Assembly (NCBI GenBank): GCA_024400455.1
Contig: JAKSMU010000008.1
Coordinates: forward strand, 62,001-126,000
Reading direction: 5' to 3'
Source of the DNA: Bacteroidales bacterium
GTDB taxonomy: Bacteria > Bacteroidota > Bacteroidia > Bacteroidales > F082
DNA: 64,000 nt
This document shows positions 51,748-59,868 of this stretch, piece after piece. Each line of letters starts with the position of its first letter. Position 1 is the first letter of the stretch. Position numbers and translations under genes: made by a program. The notes beneath the pieces are model-generated. The model ran no database searches, had not been told where the DNA came from, and was given only the letters and a program-made list of their open reading frames with translations.

Positions 51748-53865
51748 ATGACAAACATGGACAGAGAATTTGAAGACACACTGCACCGATTCCTTAGCGA
51801 AAAGGAATTCATGGAAGTGGAAAAAGCAATAGGCCAACTCAAGGACAATGACGATGTCAGAATACTATTTTCACACGACAAGGCCATTTTCGCCGCCCAT
51901 CTGAACCTAGAAAGCATTATCAGCAAATTGATGCCAATAAAGCTGCCTAATGACACGACGAATTGCTTTTATTCCATTTTCCCATCAGTTGCCGATGATT
52001 TGATTGTCACCCTCTTATCAGTAAAACCAATTAGGAATCAGGCACTTGACAAACCAATCCCCCATTCCCTTGATTTTGCTCACGAGACTCAATCCGTTAT
52101 CGTTGACGATCTGGATGCCGAACGCAAGAAGATACACCTGCAATGTTCCAATGTATCGCACTACACGTTTTTCCCTAATTTCCTGGAAATCGTTAGCAAG
52201 AACGATTTGAAAATTTGCGAGATACACATTGCCCAAGCACTTGCCATCGAATCAAGGAAAAACAAGTCGTTTTTCGATGTCGAAATCCTACTTTCGCAAC
52301 CCATTGAAGAAGAAAGATTCGCCTCCATTGCCAACGACTTCCGCCGCTACATACAGACTCGCATCAAGGCCATGAGCATCTTCGACTTGGTCGGTCCCGC
52401 CATGGTTGGGCCATCGAGTTCGCACACCGCAGGAGCCAGCAGAATCGGACTTTTGTCGCGCCACATCATCGAAGCCGTGATTGAAAGCGGCGAGCAGGTC
52501 AAATCAATAGAAGTCAAGCTGTTTGCCTCGTTCCGCGACACGGGCGTGGCCCACAAGACGCCCCATGCCATAGGCGGCGGACTTTCGGGTCTTGCCACCG
52601 ATGACGATGCACTTCTGGCGCACGGCGACCCTGATTTCCTGAAACAGAACGGATTCCTTATAAAAGACTGCAAGATTGAGTTTTGCGGCTATAAAAAAGG
52701 CACTGCCGACGAAGAACAGCGATACGCCCAGCAGCAAGGAAACAACATCGCCGAAATCATCTTCACCACCGACAAGACGACACACTACATCACCGGATTT
52801 TCCATCGGTGGCGGCAACATAGAAATCCGTTATTTCGACGGCTTGCTCAACGCACCACTCAATGGCAAAAACGACATGCGCCTCGTTGAAGGTGCCATCG
52901 TTGCCTGCAACGAGAGCAACGTCTCCTACCCTACCATCGCCAAGATTTTCAACGATGAAGCCATAGCCAATCCGCCACAGATGCCTTTCAACACCTTTGA
53001 GGAGATGCTGCGCTATGCCAAAGGCCGCCACATGATGGATGTCATCATCGAGACCGAGACTCTTTTGCAAAACACCAGCAAGCAGAAGATTTACAGAAAG
53101 ATGGCTTCGTATTGGAACATCATGAAAAGTGCCGTCAACAAAGGGCTGCAAAGCAAGGAACTGTCGCTTTTCAAACTCAGCGGGAGAAACGCCTCGATGC
53201 TTGATGATTACCTCGGCCAAAACGCCTTGTTCGACAACCTTTTCGGACGCGCCATCGCCTACGCAGTGGCCGTCAACGAAATCAACGCCAAGTCGGGACT
53301 GATTGTGGCTTGCCCGACAGCAGGTTCATGCGGCATTCTGCCCGGTGTCTTGAAAGCCTACGACGAGTTGCGGCATCCATCGGAAGAACGCATCAGCGAA
53401 GCCCTGATGGTAGCCGGATTCTTTGGCATGATATTGTTTGACGACGTCTCCACCGCCGGCGCCGACTACGGCTGTCAGGCTGAAGTAGGTGCCGCATCAG
53501 CCATGGCAGCGGCCGCACTCACCTATCTGGAAGGCGGCAGCAACGAGCAGATGGTTGAGGCTTTCACCATCGCCATCAAGAACGTTTTGGGCCTGATTTG
53601 TGACCCTGTAGCGGGGTTGGTCGAAGTGCCATGCGTGAAGCGCAACGGCATGTATGCCACCCAATCCATCAGTGCGGCAATGATGGCTCTGAGTGGTGTC
53701 AAGTCGTTCATCTCGCCCGACGAGGTGATGCTCACCATGAGGGAAGTCGGCCAACGCCTCAACGTGGATTACAAGGAGACCAGCCGCGCCGGCCTCGCCA
53801 AGACCCGCGACGGGAAAGCGGTTGAAGATGCCTTCGCCGGCGAGATTAAGAAGTTCTTCGGATAA
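51748..53865 (+). CDS. L-serine ammonia-lyase with unknown N-terminal domain
   Basis: Deaminates L-serine to pyruvate with an oxygen-sensitive [4Fe-4S] cluster. From Met209 the chain is a beta-alpha fused serine dehydratase: SIFDLVGPAMVGPSSSHTAG, the cluster cysteines in PTAGSCGILPG (about 525), YGCQAEVGAASAMAAAA (about 576) and CDPVAGLVEVPC (about 620-630). The ACT domain that often follows GGGNIEI in the beta part is not recognisable. Residues 1-208 form an extra domain I cannot identify, making 705 residues instead of the usual 400-530. The start codon abuts the subtilase stop, so translation is probably coupled. Confidence 0.88.
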   Translation: MTNMDREFEDTLHRFLSEKEFMEVEKAIGQLKDNDDVRILFSHDKAIFAAHLNLESIISKLMPIKLPNDTTNCFYSIFPSVADDLIVTLLSVKPIRNQALDKPIPHSLDFAHETQSVIVDDLDAERKKIHLQCSNVSHYTFFPNFLEIVSKNDLKICEIHIAQALAIESRKNKSFFDVEILLSQPIEEERFASIANDFRRYIQTRIKAMSIFDLVGPAMVGPSSSHTAGASRIGLLSRHIIEAVIESGEQVKSIEVKLFASFRDTGVAHKTPHAIGGGLSGLATDDDALLAHGDPDFLKQNGFLIKDCKIEFCGYKKGTADEEQRYAQQQGNNIAEIIFTTDKTTHYITGFSIGGGNIEIRYFDGLLNAPLNGKNDMRLVEGAIVACNESNVSYPTIAKIFNDEAIANPPQMPFNTFEEMLRYAKGRHMMDVIIETETLLQNTSKQKIYRKMASYWNIMKSAVNKGLQSKELSLFKLSGRNASMLDDYLGQNALFDNLFGRAIAYAVAVNEINAKSGLIVACPTAGSCGILPGVLKAYDELRHPSEERISEALMVAGFFGMILFDDVSTAGADYGCQAEVGAASAMAAAALTYLEGGSNEQMVEAFTIAIKNVLGLICDPVAGLVEVPCVKRNGMYATQSISAAMMALSGVKSFISPDEVMLTMREVGQRLNVDYKETSRAGLAKTRDGKAVEDAFAGEIKKFFG

Positions 53866-53962
53866 AAAAGCATGAAATAAAAGTAGAAACTAAAAAAACA
53901 CCTATTTTTACAGCACTCAAACGAGTCGTACAATTTTCAATTCCAACTAAAATTCATTCCGT

Positions 53963-55333
53963 ATGAAAAAAGCATTACATAACAAAACGACATTCCTATT
54001 CGTCTTTTCTATCTTATTGACTTTAAGAGGATTCGCCCAAACGACATTTACTGTCGGCGATTTGAATTACCAAGTTAACGATGACGGCGTTTCCGTGACC
54101 ATCATAAGTTCCGTCGGCGGACAAGGCGCGACGGGCGAGCTGAACATTCCTGAATCAGTGAACTACGAAGGCAACGATTATGCGGTGACAGCCATTGGCG
54201 ACAACGCTTTCCTGTATGGTTTCTTTACAGGTGGCCTGAACATCCCGAACTCGATAACCTCGATTGGCGATGGTGCATTTGCGTATTGCTGCTGGTTCAC
54301 GGGAGACCTGATTATCCCCAATTCCGTGACCAGCATCGGCGAGGGCGCATTCCAGATTTGCTATGGTTTCACTGGCAACCTCACCATACCCAACTCCGTC
54401 GTTTCCATCGGTGACTTCGCCTTCAATTCCTGCGACGGCATGACTGGCACGCTGAGCATTCCAAACTCGGTGACGTCGCTCGGTCCTGACACATTCAGTT
54501 ATACGGCATTTTCCGGAATCACCGTCGATCCCGAGAACAGCGTCTATGACTCAAGAGACAACTGCAATGCCATCATCGCCACAAGTACCAACGAGTTGGT
54601 CACCGGATGCAAGAGCTCCTTCATACCCAACACGGTCACCACTATCGGCCTTGACGCATTCAAGGGCTGCCAAGGGCTGACCACCATCGACATTCCAAAT
54701 TCGGTGACTTCCATCGGGGCTGACGCATTTTCATTTTGCTACAGTCTCACAGGCGACTTGACCATTCCGAATTCCGTAACCACCATTGGTGCCGGTGCTT
54801 TTTTCTATTGCAGCTCCTTTGACGGCACGCTCACCATAGGCGAATCCGTCACTTTCATCGGCGACTATGCCTTCAGGAACTGCTCCGGTTTCACCGAGGC
54901 CGTTTCGTTGGCCGTCACGCCTCCCGAACTTGGCTGCGAACCCGGATGGGATTGCGTCGTATTTGAATACTTCGGCACCCCTACCCTTACCGTTCCCTAC
55001 GGATGTGCACCAGCCTATCAGAACTCCGCATGGTATGACCCCATGGGATGGAATGGATTTTATGAATTCATTGAAGCCGAGTTTGACGCCGTTTCAGAAA
55101 CAGAAGATGTCGCATCAGCAGTATATCCCAACCCAGCGACAGGTGTCGTCAGAATCGAAGCTGAAGACATTAGGAGCATCTGCATTTACAACATTTCCGG
55201 GCAAAAAGTGTTTGAAGGCATCACAAACGGCGATGCTTTCGAATACGATTTCGGGAAACATAAAGCTGGCGTTTACATCATTGTCGCAGAGACTCCGAAA
55301 GGCACCGAAACAAAGAAAGTGACGATATTATAA
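53963..55333 (+). CDS. BspA-type leucine-rich repeat surface protein with T9SS sorting domain
   Basis: A 456-residue exported protein with a signal peptide (about 1-25). At least seven LRR_5 (BspA) repeats of about 23 residues follow, with the consensus LTIPNSVTSIGDGAF. A type A T9SS C-terminal sorting domain starts near 388 (VYPNPATGVVRIE...IYNISGQKVFEG) and ends KAGVYIIVAETPKG...KKVTIL. It should be carried across the outer membrane by the type IX system. BspA proteins bind host or cell-surface ligands; the ligand here is unknown. Confidence 0.9.
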   Translation: MKKALHNKTTFLFVFSILLTLRGFAQTTFTVGDLNYQVNDDGVSVTIISSVGGQGATGELNIPESVNYEGNDYAVTAIGDNAFLYGFFTGGLNIPNSITSIGDGAFAYCCWFTGDLIIPNSVTSIGEGAFQICYGFTGNLTIPNSVVSIGDFAFNSCDGMTGTLSIPNSVTSLGPDTFSYTAFSGITVDPENSVYDSRDNCNAIIATSTNELVTGCKSSFIPNTVTTIGLDAFKGCQGLTTIDIPNSVTSIGADAFSFCYSLTGDLTIPNSVTTIGAGAFFYCSSFDGTLTIGESVTFIGDYAFRNCSGFTEAVSLAVTPPELGCEPGWDCVVFEYFGTPTLTVPYGCAPAYQNSAWYDPMGWNGFYEFIEAEFDAVSETEDVASAVYPNPATGVVRIEAEDIRSICIYNISGQKVFEGITNGDAFEYDFGKHKAGVYIIVAETPKGTETKKVTIL

Positions 55334-55428
55334 GCCACGGGGCCAGTCCCTTCTAACAATATGGTTTTGAACAACTTTTGAAGGGTTGCGCTTCAGTTTT
55401 AAAATTCAACAACAAAACACCTGCCATC

Positions 55429-55545
55429 ATGAACGAAAGAGAAAAATTTTTCGACTCCCTCAAACGCAAGCTTCTAGCCATGCTTATCTGGATTGTCGCC
55501 ATCGTGGTCTTCGCCTTCATTATCATTTTGTTCCAAAAAGCATAA
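55429..55545 (+). CDS. Very small membrane peptide (putative)
   Basis: A 38-residue open frame with a charged N-terminus (MNEREKFFDSLKRK) and one hydrophobic helix (LLAMLIWIVAIVVFAFIIILF). Codon choice looks like a real gene, but no clear promoter box is seen and no family is known to me. It lies between the BspA-type gene and an antisense gene remnant. Confidence 0.45.
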   Translation: MNEREKFFDSLKRKLLAMLIWIVAIVVFAFIIILFQKA

Positions 55546-55546
55546 T

Positions 55547-55829
55547 TGCCCCACAAAGTGTCATTGGCTCTCACCGTAATCTCATAATCAGGTTTGATTT
55601 CAGTGATGCATATATCAGTGATGCATATATCATCGATGTTCCATGAGTGAAAATGGCCTTTGTACACAAATGCGATATACAGATATTCATGTCCGGCATA
55701 TTGCGAGATGTCAACAGTCTCTTCCTGCCAGGAAGTTACAGTAGTGGAAATATTAATACGATCGGTGAAAGCAGACGGTTTAGGGTCGAGAGATTCGGAT
55801 AGATTGCTTGACGCTACCCATTCAACAAC
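55547..55829 (-). pseudogene. Remnant of an exported choice-of-anchor/MAM-like protein
   Basis: The - strand frame reads as the middle of a secreted Bacteroidetes protein. About 94 codons include SWQEETVDISQYAGHEYLYI, VYKGHFHSWNIDDICI and EIKPDYEITVRANDTLWG, the pattern of choice-of-anchor J domains followed by a T9SS-type repeat. It has no start (a stop precedes it at 55830-55832), no signal peptide, and runs out of homologous sequence near 55547. An exact 15-bp tandem duplication (55601-55630) repeats five codons inside it. It is clearly a truncated, decaying fragment. Confidence 0.75.
55601..55630. repeat. Exact 15-bp tandem duplication
   Basis: CAGTGATGCATATAT occurs twice with no gap. 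It adds five codons (DICIT repeated) to the gene remnant on the - strand. Confidence 0.95.
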
Positions 55830-55902
55830 TTAAACCCCAACCACATTTTGCACCTATAGGTTTCGCCGTGTGCCTACAAAAACACAATGGACTGATTTTC
55901 CA

Positions 55903-55932
55903 TTGAACAATTCAAATTAAATCATATCTTTG
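55903..55932 (+). promoter_or_regulatory. Promoter of the small lipoprotein gene
   Basis: TTG (55903-55905), a 19-bp spacer and TATCTTTG (55925-55932) form a complete Bacteroidetes promoter, 27 bases before the ATG at 55959. Confidence 0.8.
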
Positions 55933-55958
55933 TGCCTTAATTCAACACTTACTTATTT

Positions 55959-56519
55959 ATGAAAAGCGCAAAGAAACCATTCATTGGACTGAAAAACAGC
56001 AAGTTCATCTTCACAGTCATCGCACTGACCGTCATTTTAGGCATTACCTGCACAATCTCTGGCTGCGGGTCGACTGAAGGCAACAAGGAAAACGACAAGG
56101 AAACTGCTGCTTGCGAAGAAACTGCCAGCGGCAAAAAAAACCTAAAGGAATTAGAGGAACTGATAACCAAGGCCTATTTAGACTTCAACATCTACGATTT
56201 GATGAGCCCCGACTTTTTGGCCGCCCAAGAAGCCTCGGTGAACGGCGAGGAGTTTTGCATCGACTGGGATTTCTTCTACAACACCCAAGAGGATGTTGTC
56301 TTTGAGAATAAGCCAAGAATCACTGCTGAAACCATCGACGCCAGCCACGCCAACGTGTTGGCTTCACTTGACTTCAAAGAATGGGGAGATCCCGTCATCA
56401 TGCATCTCTCGATGGTGAAAGACCAAAACACCGGCAAATGGCTCGTTGACGACGTACTTCAAGACGGCAGCGAACGCAGCATCAAGCAGATGATGATTAA
56501 TTGTGCGAACGCTTATTAA
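55959..56519 (+). CDS. Lipoprotein, DUF3828-like
   Basis: A 186-residue lipoprotein whose long signal ends at the lipobox ISGC (Cys36), with a Lys/Glu-rich linker. The folded part (about 60-186) has alternating strands with DFFYNTQEDVVFE, VIMHLSMVKDQNTGKWLVDDV and QMMINCANAY. The layout resembles DUF3828 periplasmic lipoproteins, a tentative match. It has a strong promoter of its own and is followed 44 bases later by another exported hypothetical protein. Confidence 0.7.
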   Translation: MKSAKKPFIGLKNSKFIFTVIALTVILGITCTISGCGSTEGNKENDKETAACEETASGKKNLKELEELITKAYLDFNIYDLMSPDFLAAQEASVNGEEFCIDWDFFYNTQEDVVFENKPRITAETIDASHANVLASLDFKEWGDPVIMHLSMVKDQNTGKWLVDDVLQDGSERSIKQMMINCANAY

Positions 56520-56563
56520 AAACACGTCCGACAATATCAAAAAAAACACACAACACAACGAAC

Positions 56564-57073
56564 ATGCGGAAAACACTTTTTCTTTTGCTTTTTCTGGCGA
56601 CAGGCTTTGCCACAGCCTTTTCGCAGGCAGAGAGCATGCCCATAGAAATAGACAGATCAACCTTTAGGAGCTATTTGTATCAAGACTGCGGACGCATCAC
56701 CGTCACCCCAGAGAGGCTTTGCGAAATCGTCATAGACGTTCCCGAAGCGCAACACGATGCAAAGGTAGCCAAGAACTTCGCTAAAGCCAGAAACAACTGT
56801 TACTATATCACCGGGGCTAGCATCATCACTTTTTTTGCCGTCCGCTTTTTGCCATATTCTAACCGCACGACATACCTCTTCCATTTGCAAGTTTGCGAAG
56901 CTGTTTGTGTAGGTTCATTGGTCACCAGCTGCGTGTTAGGTCCCATCTCCAACCATCATGCAACCAAAGCCGCCAAAATTTACAACGCCAAAATAGGCGA
57001 AACTTCTTACAATGATGTAAACCTCGACTTCGGCTTCACTCCTGGCGGTGTCGGAATGACGCTGAGTTTCTAG
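56564..57073 (+). CDS. Exported or membrane hypothetical protein
   Basis: A 169-residue protein with a signal peptide (MRKTLFLLLFLATGFATAFSQ). Two further hydrophobic stretches (CYYITGASIITFFAVRFLPY and EAVCVGSLVTSCVLG) are separated by a basic loop. The end, FGFTPGGVGMTLSF, is typical of outer-membrane-type C-termini in Bacteroidetes, though the protein is too short to form a known barrel. I do not recognise the family. The ATG at 56564 starts the signal peptide. It is probably co-transcribed with the lipoprotein upstream. Confidence 0.6.
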   Translation: MRKTLFLLLFLATGFATAFSQAESMPIEIDRSTFRSYLYQDCGRITVTPERLCEIVIDVPEAQHDAKVAKNFAKARNNCYYITGASIITFFAVRFLPYSNRTTYLFHLQVCEAVCVGSLVTSCVLGPISNHHATKAAKIYNAKIGETSYNDVNLDFGFTPGGVGMTLSF

Positions 57074-57124
57074 AATTGGGGAAAACGCGATACAGCCCGA
57101 ACGAAAAAAATATACAATCCTAAA

Positions 57125-57167
57125 TATTGCTGTCGGCCAAAAGTATAGCGGACAGCAATAAATTTAT
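57125..57167 (+). terminator. Hairpin, probable terminator
   Basis: A perfect 10-bp stem (TATTGCTGTC with GACAGCAATA) with a 16-base loop, followed by AATTTATTTA. It lies between the exported hypothetical gene and the DRTGG operon. Confidence 0.55.
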
Positions 57168-57244
57168 TTACGGTCAAAAGAAAAGATTTCTTTCCAACAA
57201 ATGAAAAAATCAAAGATTTGTTTTCAATTTTCCAAAATTACCAT

Positions 57245-57252
57245 TACATTTG
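57245..57252 (+). promoter_or_regulatory. -7 promoter box of the DRTGG-PHP-ATPase operon
   Basis: TACATTTG fits TAnnTTTG, 33 bases before the ATG at 57286. A TTC rather than TTG lies at the 19-bp position. Confidence 0.5.
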
Positions 57253-57285
57253 CCGTCAGTTTTTCACAAATCTATTTTACGCAAA

Positions 57286-57618
57286 ATGAAAGTACAAGAA
57301 TTAGTAGACAAATTAGGGCTTAAAGTCCTGTCAGGAGCCAATGGGCTTAACCGCGAAATCGACGGTTGTTATATCTCCGACCTTTTAAGCGATGTGATGG
57401 GCAACGCCATGGAAGGCAACATTTGGATTACATTGCAGACCCACAAAAACGTGATGGCTGTCGCTTCATTGAAAGAATTGGCCTGCGTCATCCTGGTGAA
57501 AGACCTCGTTCCGAATGCCGAGACCATCGAGCAAAGCAACGACGACGGGTTGCCTGTCCTTCAAACCTCGCTGCCAACCTACGAAATCGCCGGATTAGTG
57601 TATAACCTGTTACATTAG
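57286..57618 (+). CDS. DRTGG-domain protein (1)
   Basis: A 110-residue single-domain protein beginning MKVQELVDKLGLKVLSGANG. The core, GCYISDLLSDVMGNAMEGNIWIT, matches the DRTGG fold found next to CBS domains and in HPr-kinase-like proteins. DRTGG domains are thought to bind ligands or mediate contacts; no catalytic residues are seen. It is first in a six-gene set and paralogous to the protein at 59065, sharing the D-L-x-SDV and final-helix pattern. The ATG at 57286 is preferred to upstream in-frame codons. Confidence 0.82.
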   Translation: MKVQELVDKLGLKVLSGANGLNREIDGCYISDLLSDVMGNAMEGNIWITLQTHKNVMAVASLKELACVILVKDLVPNAETIEQSNDDGLPVLQTSLPTYEIAGLVYNLLH

Positions 57619-57690
57619 ACAACTGGACGATTGGACAATTGGACAATTAGACATTTTGACGAATCTAAAAAGTCCATAAGTCCACAAGTC
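57613..57690. repeat. Head-to-head octamer array between DRTGG and PHP genes
   Basis: Six phased octamers at 57613-57660 (CATTAGAC, AACTGGAC, GATTGGAC, AATTGGAC, AATTAGAC, ATTTTGAC) are followed by six bases. Three octamers in the opposite sense fill 57667-57690 (AAAAAGTC, CATAAGTC, CACAAGTC). The first word overlaps the stop codon of the DRTGG gene. The array lies inside an apparent operon. Confidence 0.8.
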
Positions 57691-57702
57691 AAAAGAAAAA
57701 AA

Positions 57703-58479
57703 ATGGAACTGAAAGCATATAGGGCCGACCTGCACCTGCACACTGTACTTTCGCCGTGCGGCGATTTGTACATGAGTCCGAGTGCCATCATCGAGCAAGC
57801 CAAGAAGCTGCACCTCGATGTCATTGCCATTTGCGACCACAACACGACACGGCAGGTCAAGGTGGCACAGAAAATCGGGCGCGACAACGGCATTCTGGTC
57901 ATCGGCGGCGTTGAAATCACCACGCAAGAAGAAGCCCATGCCCTCGCCTATTTCGAGACTGACGAACAGTTAGACAAGTTCCAGGAGTTCCTCGATGAGC
58001 ACCTTCCCCACATTCCGCTTGACGAGGACAAGTTTGGCTACCAGCTCATTGTAGATGAAAACGAGGAAGTCGTTGGCGAAGAGGAATGGCTGCTTTGGTC
58101 GGCTTTGGATGCTGACTTGGACACTCTCTACGACAAGGTTCACGAAATCGGCGGTCTTTTCGTTCCGGCCCATGTCAACAAACCTGCCAGCAGCTTGATG
58201 AGCCAGTTGGGTTTCATTCCGCCCGACCTCAAGGCCGATGCACTAGAAATATCGAAGCACGTCAAGAAAGAGGATTTCCTGAAGAAATTCGCCTATCTGA
58301 AGCGGTTCAATTTCACAAAGAGCAGCGACGCGCATTTCCTGCACATCATCGGCGAAGTGCATTGCGTGCTATACATGTACGACAAGACTTTCGACGAGTT
58401 CCGCAGAACCCTTCACGGCGAAGAAGGCAGATACATTGACACTGAGCCAAAGGAAAAGTTACAATTGTTATTTGGATAA
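57703..58479 (+). CDS. PHP-domain metal-dependent phosphoesterase
   Basis: A 258-residue PHP protein. Metal-binding motifs are ADLHLHTVLSPCGD (I), ICDHNTT (II), GVEITTQEEAHALAYFE (III), PAHVNKP and the late KSSDAHFLH. The fold hydrolyses phosphoesters; the substrate is unknown. An inserted segment (about 95-150) is acidic. In Firmicutes and Thermotogae similar PHP genes accompany DRTGG and GHKL-ATPase genes near [FeFe]-hydrogenase loci, as I recall. The ATG at 57703 follows an A-run leader. Confidence 0.88.
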   Translation: MELKAYRADLHLHTVLSPCGDLYMSPSAIIEQAKKLHLDVIAICDHNTTRQVKVAQKIGRDNGILVIGGVEITTQEEAHALAYFETDEQLDKFQEFLDEHLPHIPLDEDKFGYQLIVDENEEVVGEEEWLLWSALDADLDTLYDKVHEIGGLFVPAHVNKPASSLMSQLGFIPPDLKADALEISKHVKKEDFLKKFAYLKRFNFTKSSDAHFLHIIGEVHCVLYMYDKTFDEFRRTLHGEEGRYIDTEPKEKLQLLFG

Positions 58480-58485
58480 AAAACC

Positions 58486-59034
58486 ATGAAAGAACTATCA
58501 CTCCATGTATATGACCTAATGGAAAACTCCACGGCGGCCAATTCGACCCTCGTAGAGCTCACCATCCGCGACAGTCTCAAAGACAATGTCTACGCCTTCA
58601 CCATCAAGGATAACGGCAAAGGCATGAGTCCTGAGTTTCTCGCCAAGGTCACTGATCCCTGGACCACCACGCGCAAGACGCGCAAAGTTGGTCTGGGTCT
58701 CCCTCTTATTAAGATGAACACCGAAAACGCTGGCGGCGGCATGAAAATCGAAAGCACCGTCGGCGTGGGCACTACGCTCAATTTCTGGTTCCAGCACGAC
58801 CATCTCGACCGACCTCCGATGGGTGACTTAGCAGGGTCGCTCGTCATGCTTTTCTCTGCCCACGAAGACATCCATTTCATCTATACCCACATCACTGATG
58901 ATGGCGAATTCGTTTTCGACACCGACGAGATCAAGGAAGCCCTTGACGGGATGCCGATGAACGATGTCCACATCATGCAATACCTGAAGGAAATGATTCA
59001 GGAAAACCTAAAGGAAATCAATTATAACGACTAA
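58486..59034 (+). CDS. GHKL-type ATP-binding protein (histidine-kinase-like ATPase)
   Basis: A 182-residue protein consisting of a GHKL ATP-binding fold without a phospho-accepting His domain. The N-box is DLMENSTAANSTLVEL, G1 is DNGKGMSPEF, the lid is WTTTRKTRKVGLGLPLIK, and G2 is GVGTTLNFW. The C-terminal 70 residues are extra and acidic. Without a receiver or sensor part it probably acts as a protein kinase or switch on a partner, like anti-sigma kinases. It is 6 bases after the PHP gene. Confidence 0.85.
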   Translation: MKELSLHVYDLMENSTAANSTLVELTIRDSLKDNVYAFTIKDNGKGMSPEFLAKVTDPWTTTRKTRKVGLGLPLIKMNTENAGGGMKIESTVGVGTTLNFWFQHDHLDRPPMGDLAGSLVMLFSAHEDIHFIYTHITDDGEFVFDTDEIKEALDGMPMNDVHIMQYLKEMIQENLKEINYND

Positions 59035-59064
59035 TATTTTTTATTTTAAACATTTGTAAACCAA

Positions 59065-59409
59065 ATGACTATCAAACAAATTTCAGAACTCTTGGAAGCC
59101 AAGGTGCTTTGCGGCGCAGACCGTTTGGACGAAGAAAACGACATCGTCTTCGCCTCTGACCTGATGAGCGACGTCCTCACCCTCGGCGATTACAACCCAG
59201 TCATCCTGACTGGACTCTGCAACATGCAGACCATCCGCACCTGCGAGATGGGCAACTTAGACGTCATTGTACTCGTGCGCAAGAAAAAAGCCACCGAGGA
59301 AATGATTGAAGAAGCCGAAGAGGAAGGAATGGTCCTAATGGAATGTGACTATTCCATGTTTAAGGCTTGCGGCATTTTATATGCAGCAGGTTTAAAGGCA
59401 ATTTACTGA
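59065..59409 (+). CDS. DRTGG-domain protein (2)
   Basis: A 114-residue DRTGG-type protein (MTIKQISELLEAKVLCGAD; VFASDLMSDVLTLGDYNPVILTGLCN), paralogous to the first gene of the set. It contains four cysteines (in LCGAD, GLCNMQTIRTC and MECDYSMFKACG), more than its paralogue, which could matter if the module senses redox state. It lies 30 bases after the ATPase gene and 23 before the next. Confidence 0.82.
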   Translation: MTIKQISELLEAKVLCGADRLDEENDIVFASDLMSDVLTLGDYNPVILTGLCNMQTIRTCEMGNLDVIVLVRKKKATEEMIEEAEEEGMVLMECDYSMFKACGILYAAGLKAIY

Positions 59410-59432
59410 GTATTAACTAAAAACAAAACATC

Positions 59433-59846
59433 ATGCATTTCGAATACCAAGTTTACGAAGCGGACTTTGTGAATGCCGGAGCAGCCTCGAGTGCCATCAA
59501 AAAGACGCTGAAGCAGCTCAACATCAACCCAAGTATCATCAAGCGGGTTGTAGTGGCACTCTACGAAGCCGAAGTGAACGCCATAGCACACGCTTACGGC
59601 GGCACTATTTACGCTGACATTGAACCGGACAAAATCACGGTGAAAATTGTTGATACAGGTCCTGGCATCCCCGACATCGATTGGGCCATGCAAGAAGGCA
59701 ATTCAACCGCTTCGCCAGAGGTCCGCGACATGGGATTCGGAGCCGGCATGGGTTTGCCCAACATAAAGAAAAACGTCGACAAGCTCAATGTCAGTTCCAC
59801 CGTCGGCGTTGGAACGACCGTTGAAATGGAAGTGAATTTCATTTAA
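59433..59846 (+). CDS. RsbW/SpoIIAB-like ATP-binding protein
   Basis: A 137-residue GHKL ATPase of the anti-sigma-factor serine-kinase type. The N-box is VALYEAEVNAIAHAYGG, G1 is VDTGPGIPDIDWAMQ, and a flexible lid precedes MGFGAGMGLPNIKK and GVGTTVEMEV. Such proteins phosphorylate an anti-anti-sigma partner, but no STAS-domain gene is present here. The target may be one of the neighbouring proteins or be encoded elsewhere. Confidence 0.85.
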   Translation: MHFEYQVYEADFVNAGAASSAIKKTLKQLNINPSIIKRVVVALYEAEVNAIAHAYGGTIYADIEPDKITVKIVDTGPGIPDIDWAMQEGNSTASPEVRDMGFGAGMGLPNIKKNVDKLNVSSTVGVGTTVEMEVNFI

Positions 59847-59868
59847 ACCACAAAAACATCAGACTACT

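Noticed and set aside
55353..55667. 104-codon - strand frame taken as a gene
   Set aside because: Only its first part is homologous-looking and belongs to a longer truncated remnant; the rest is the reverse of the small membrane peptide and random sequence.
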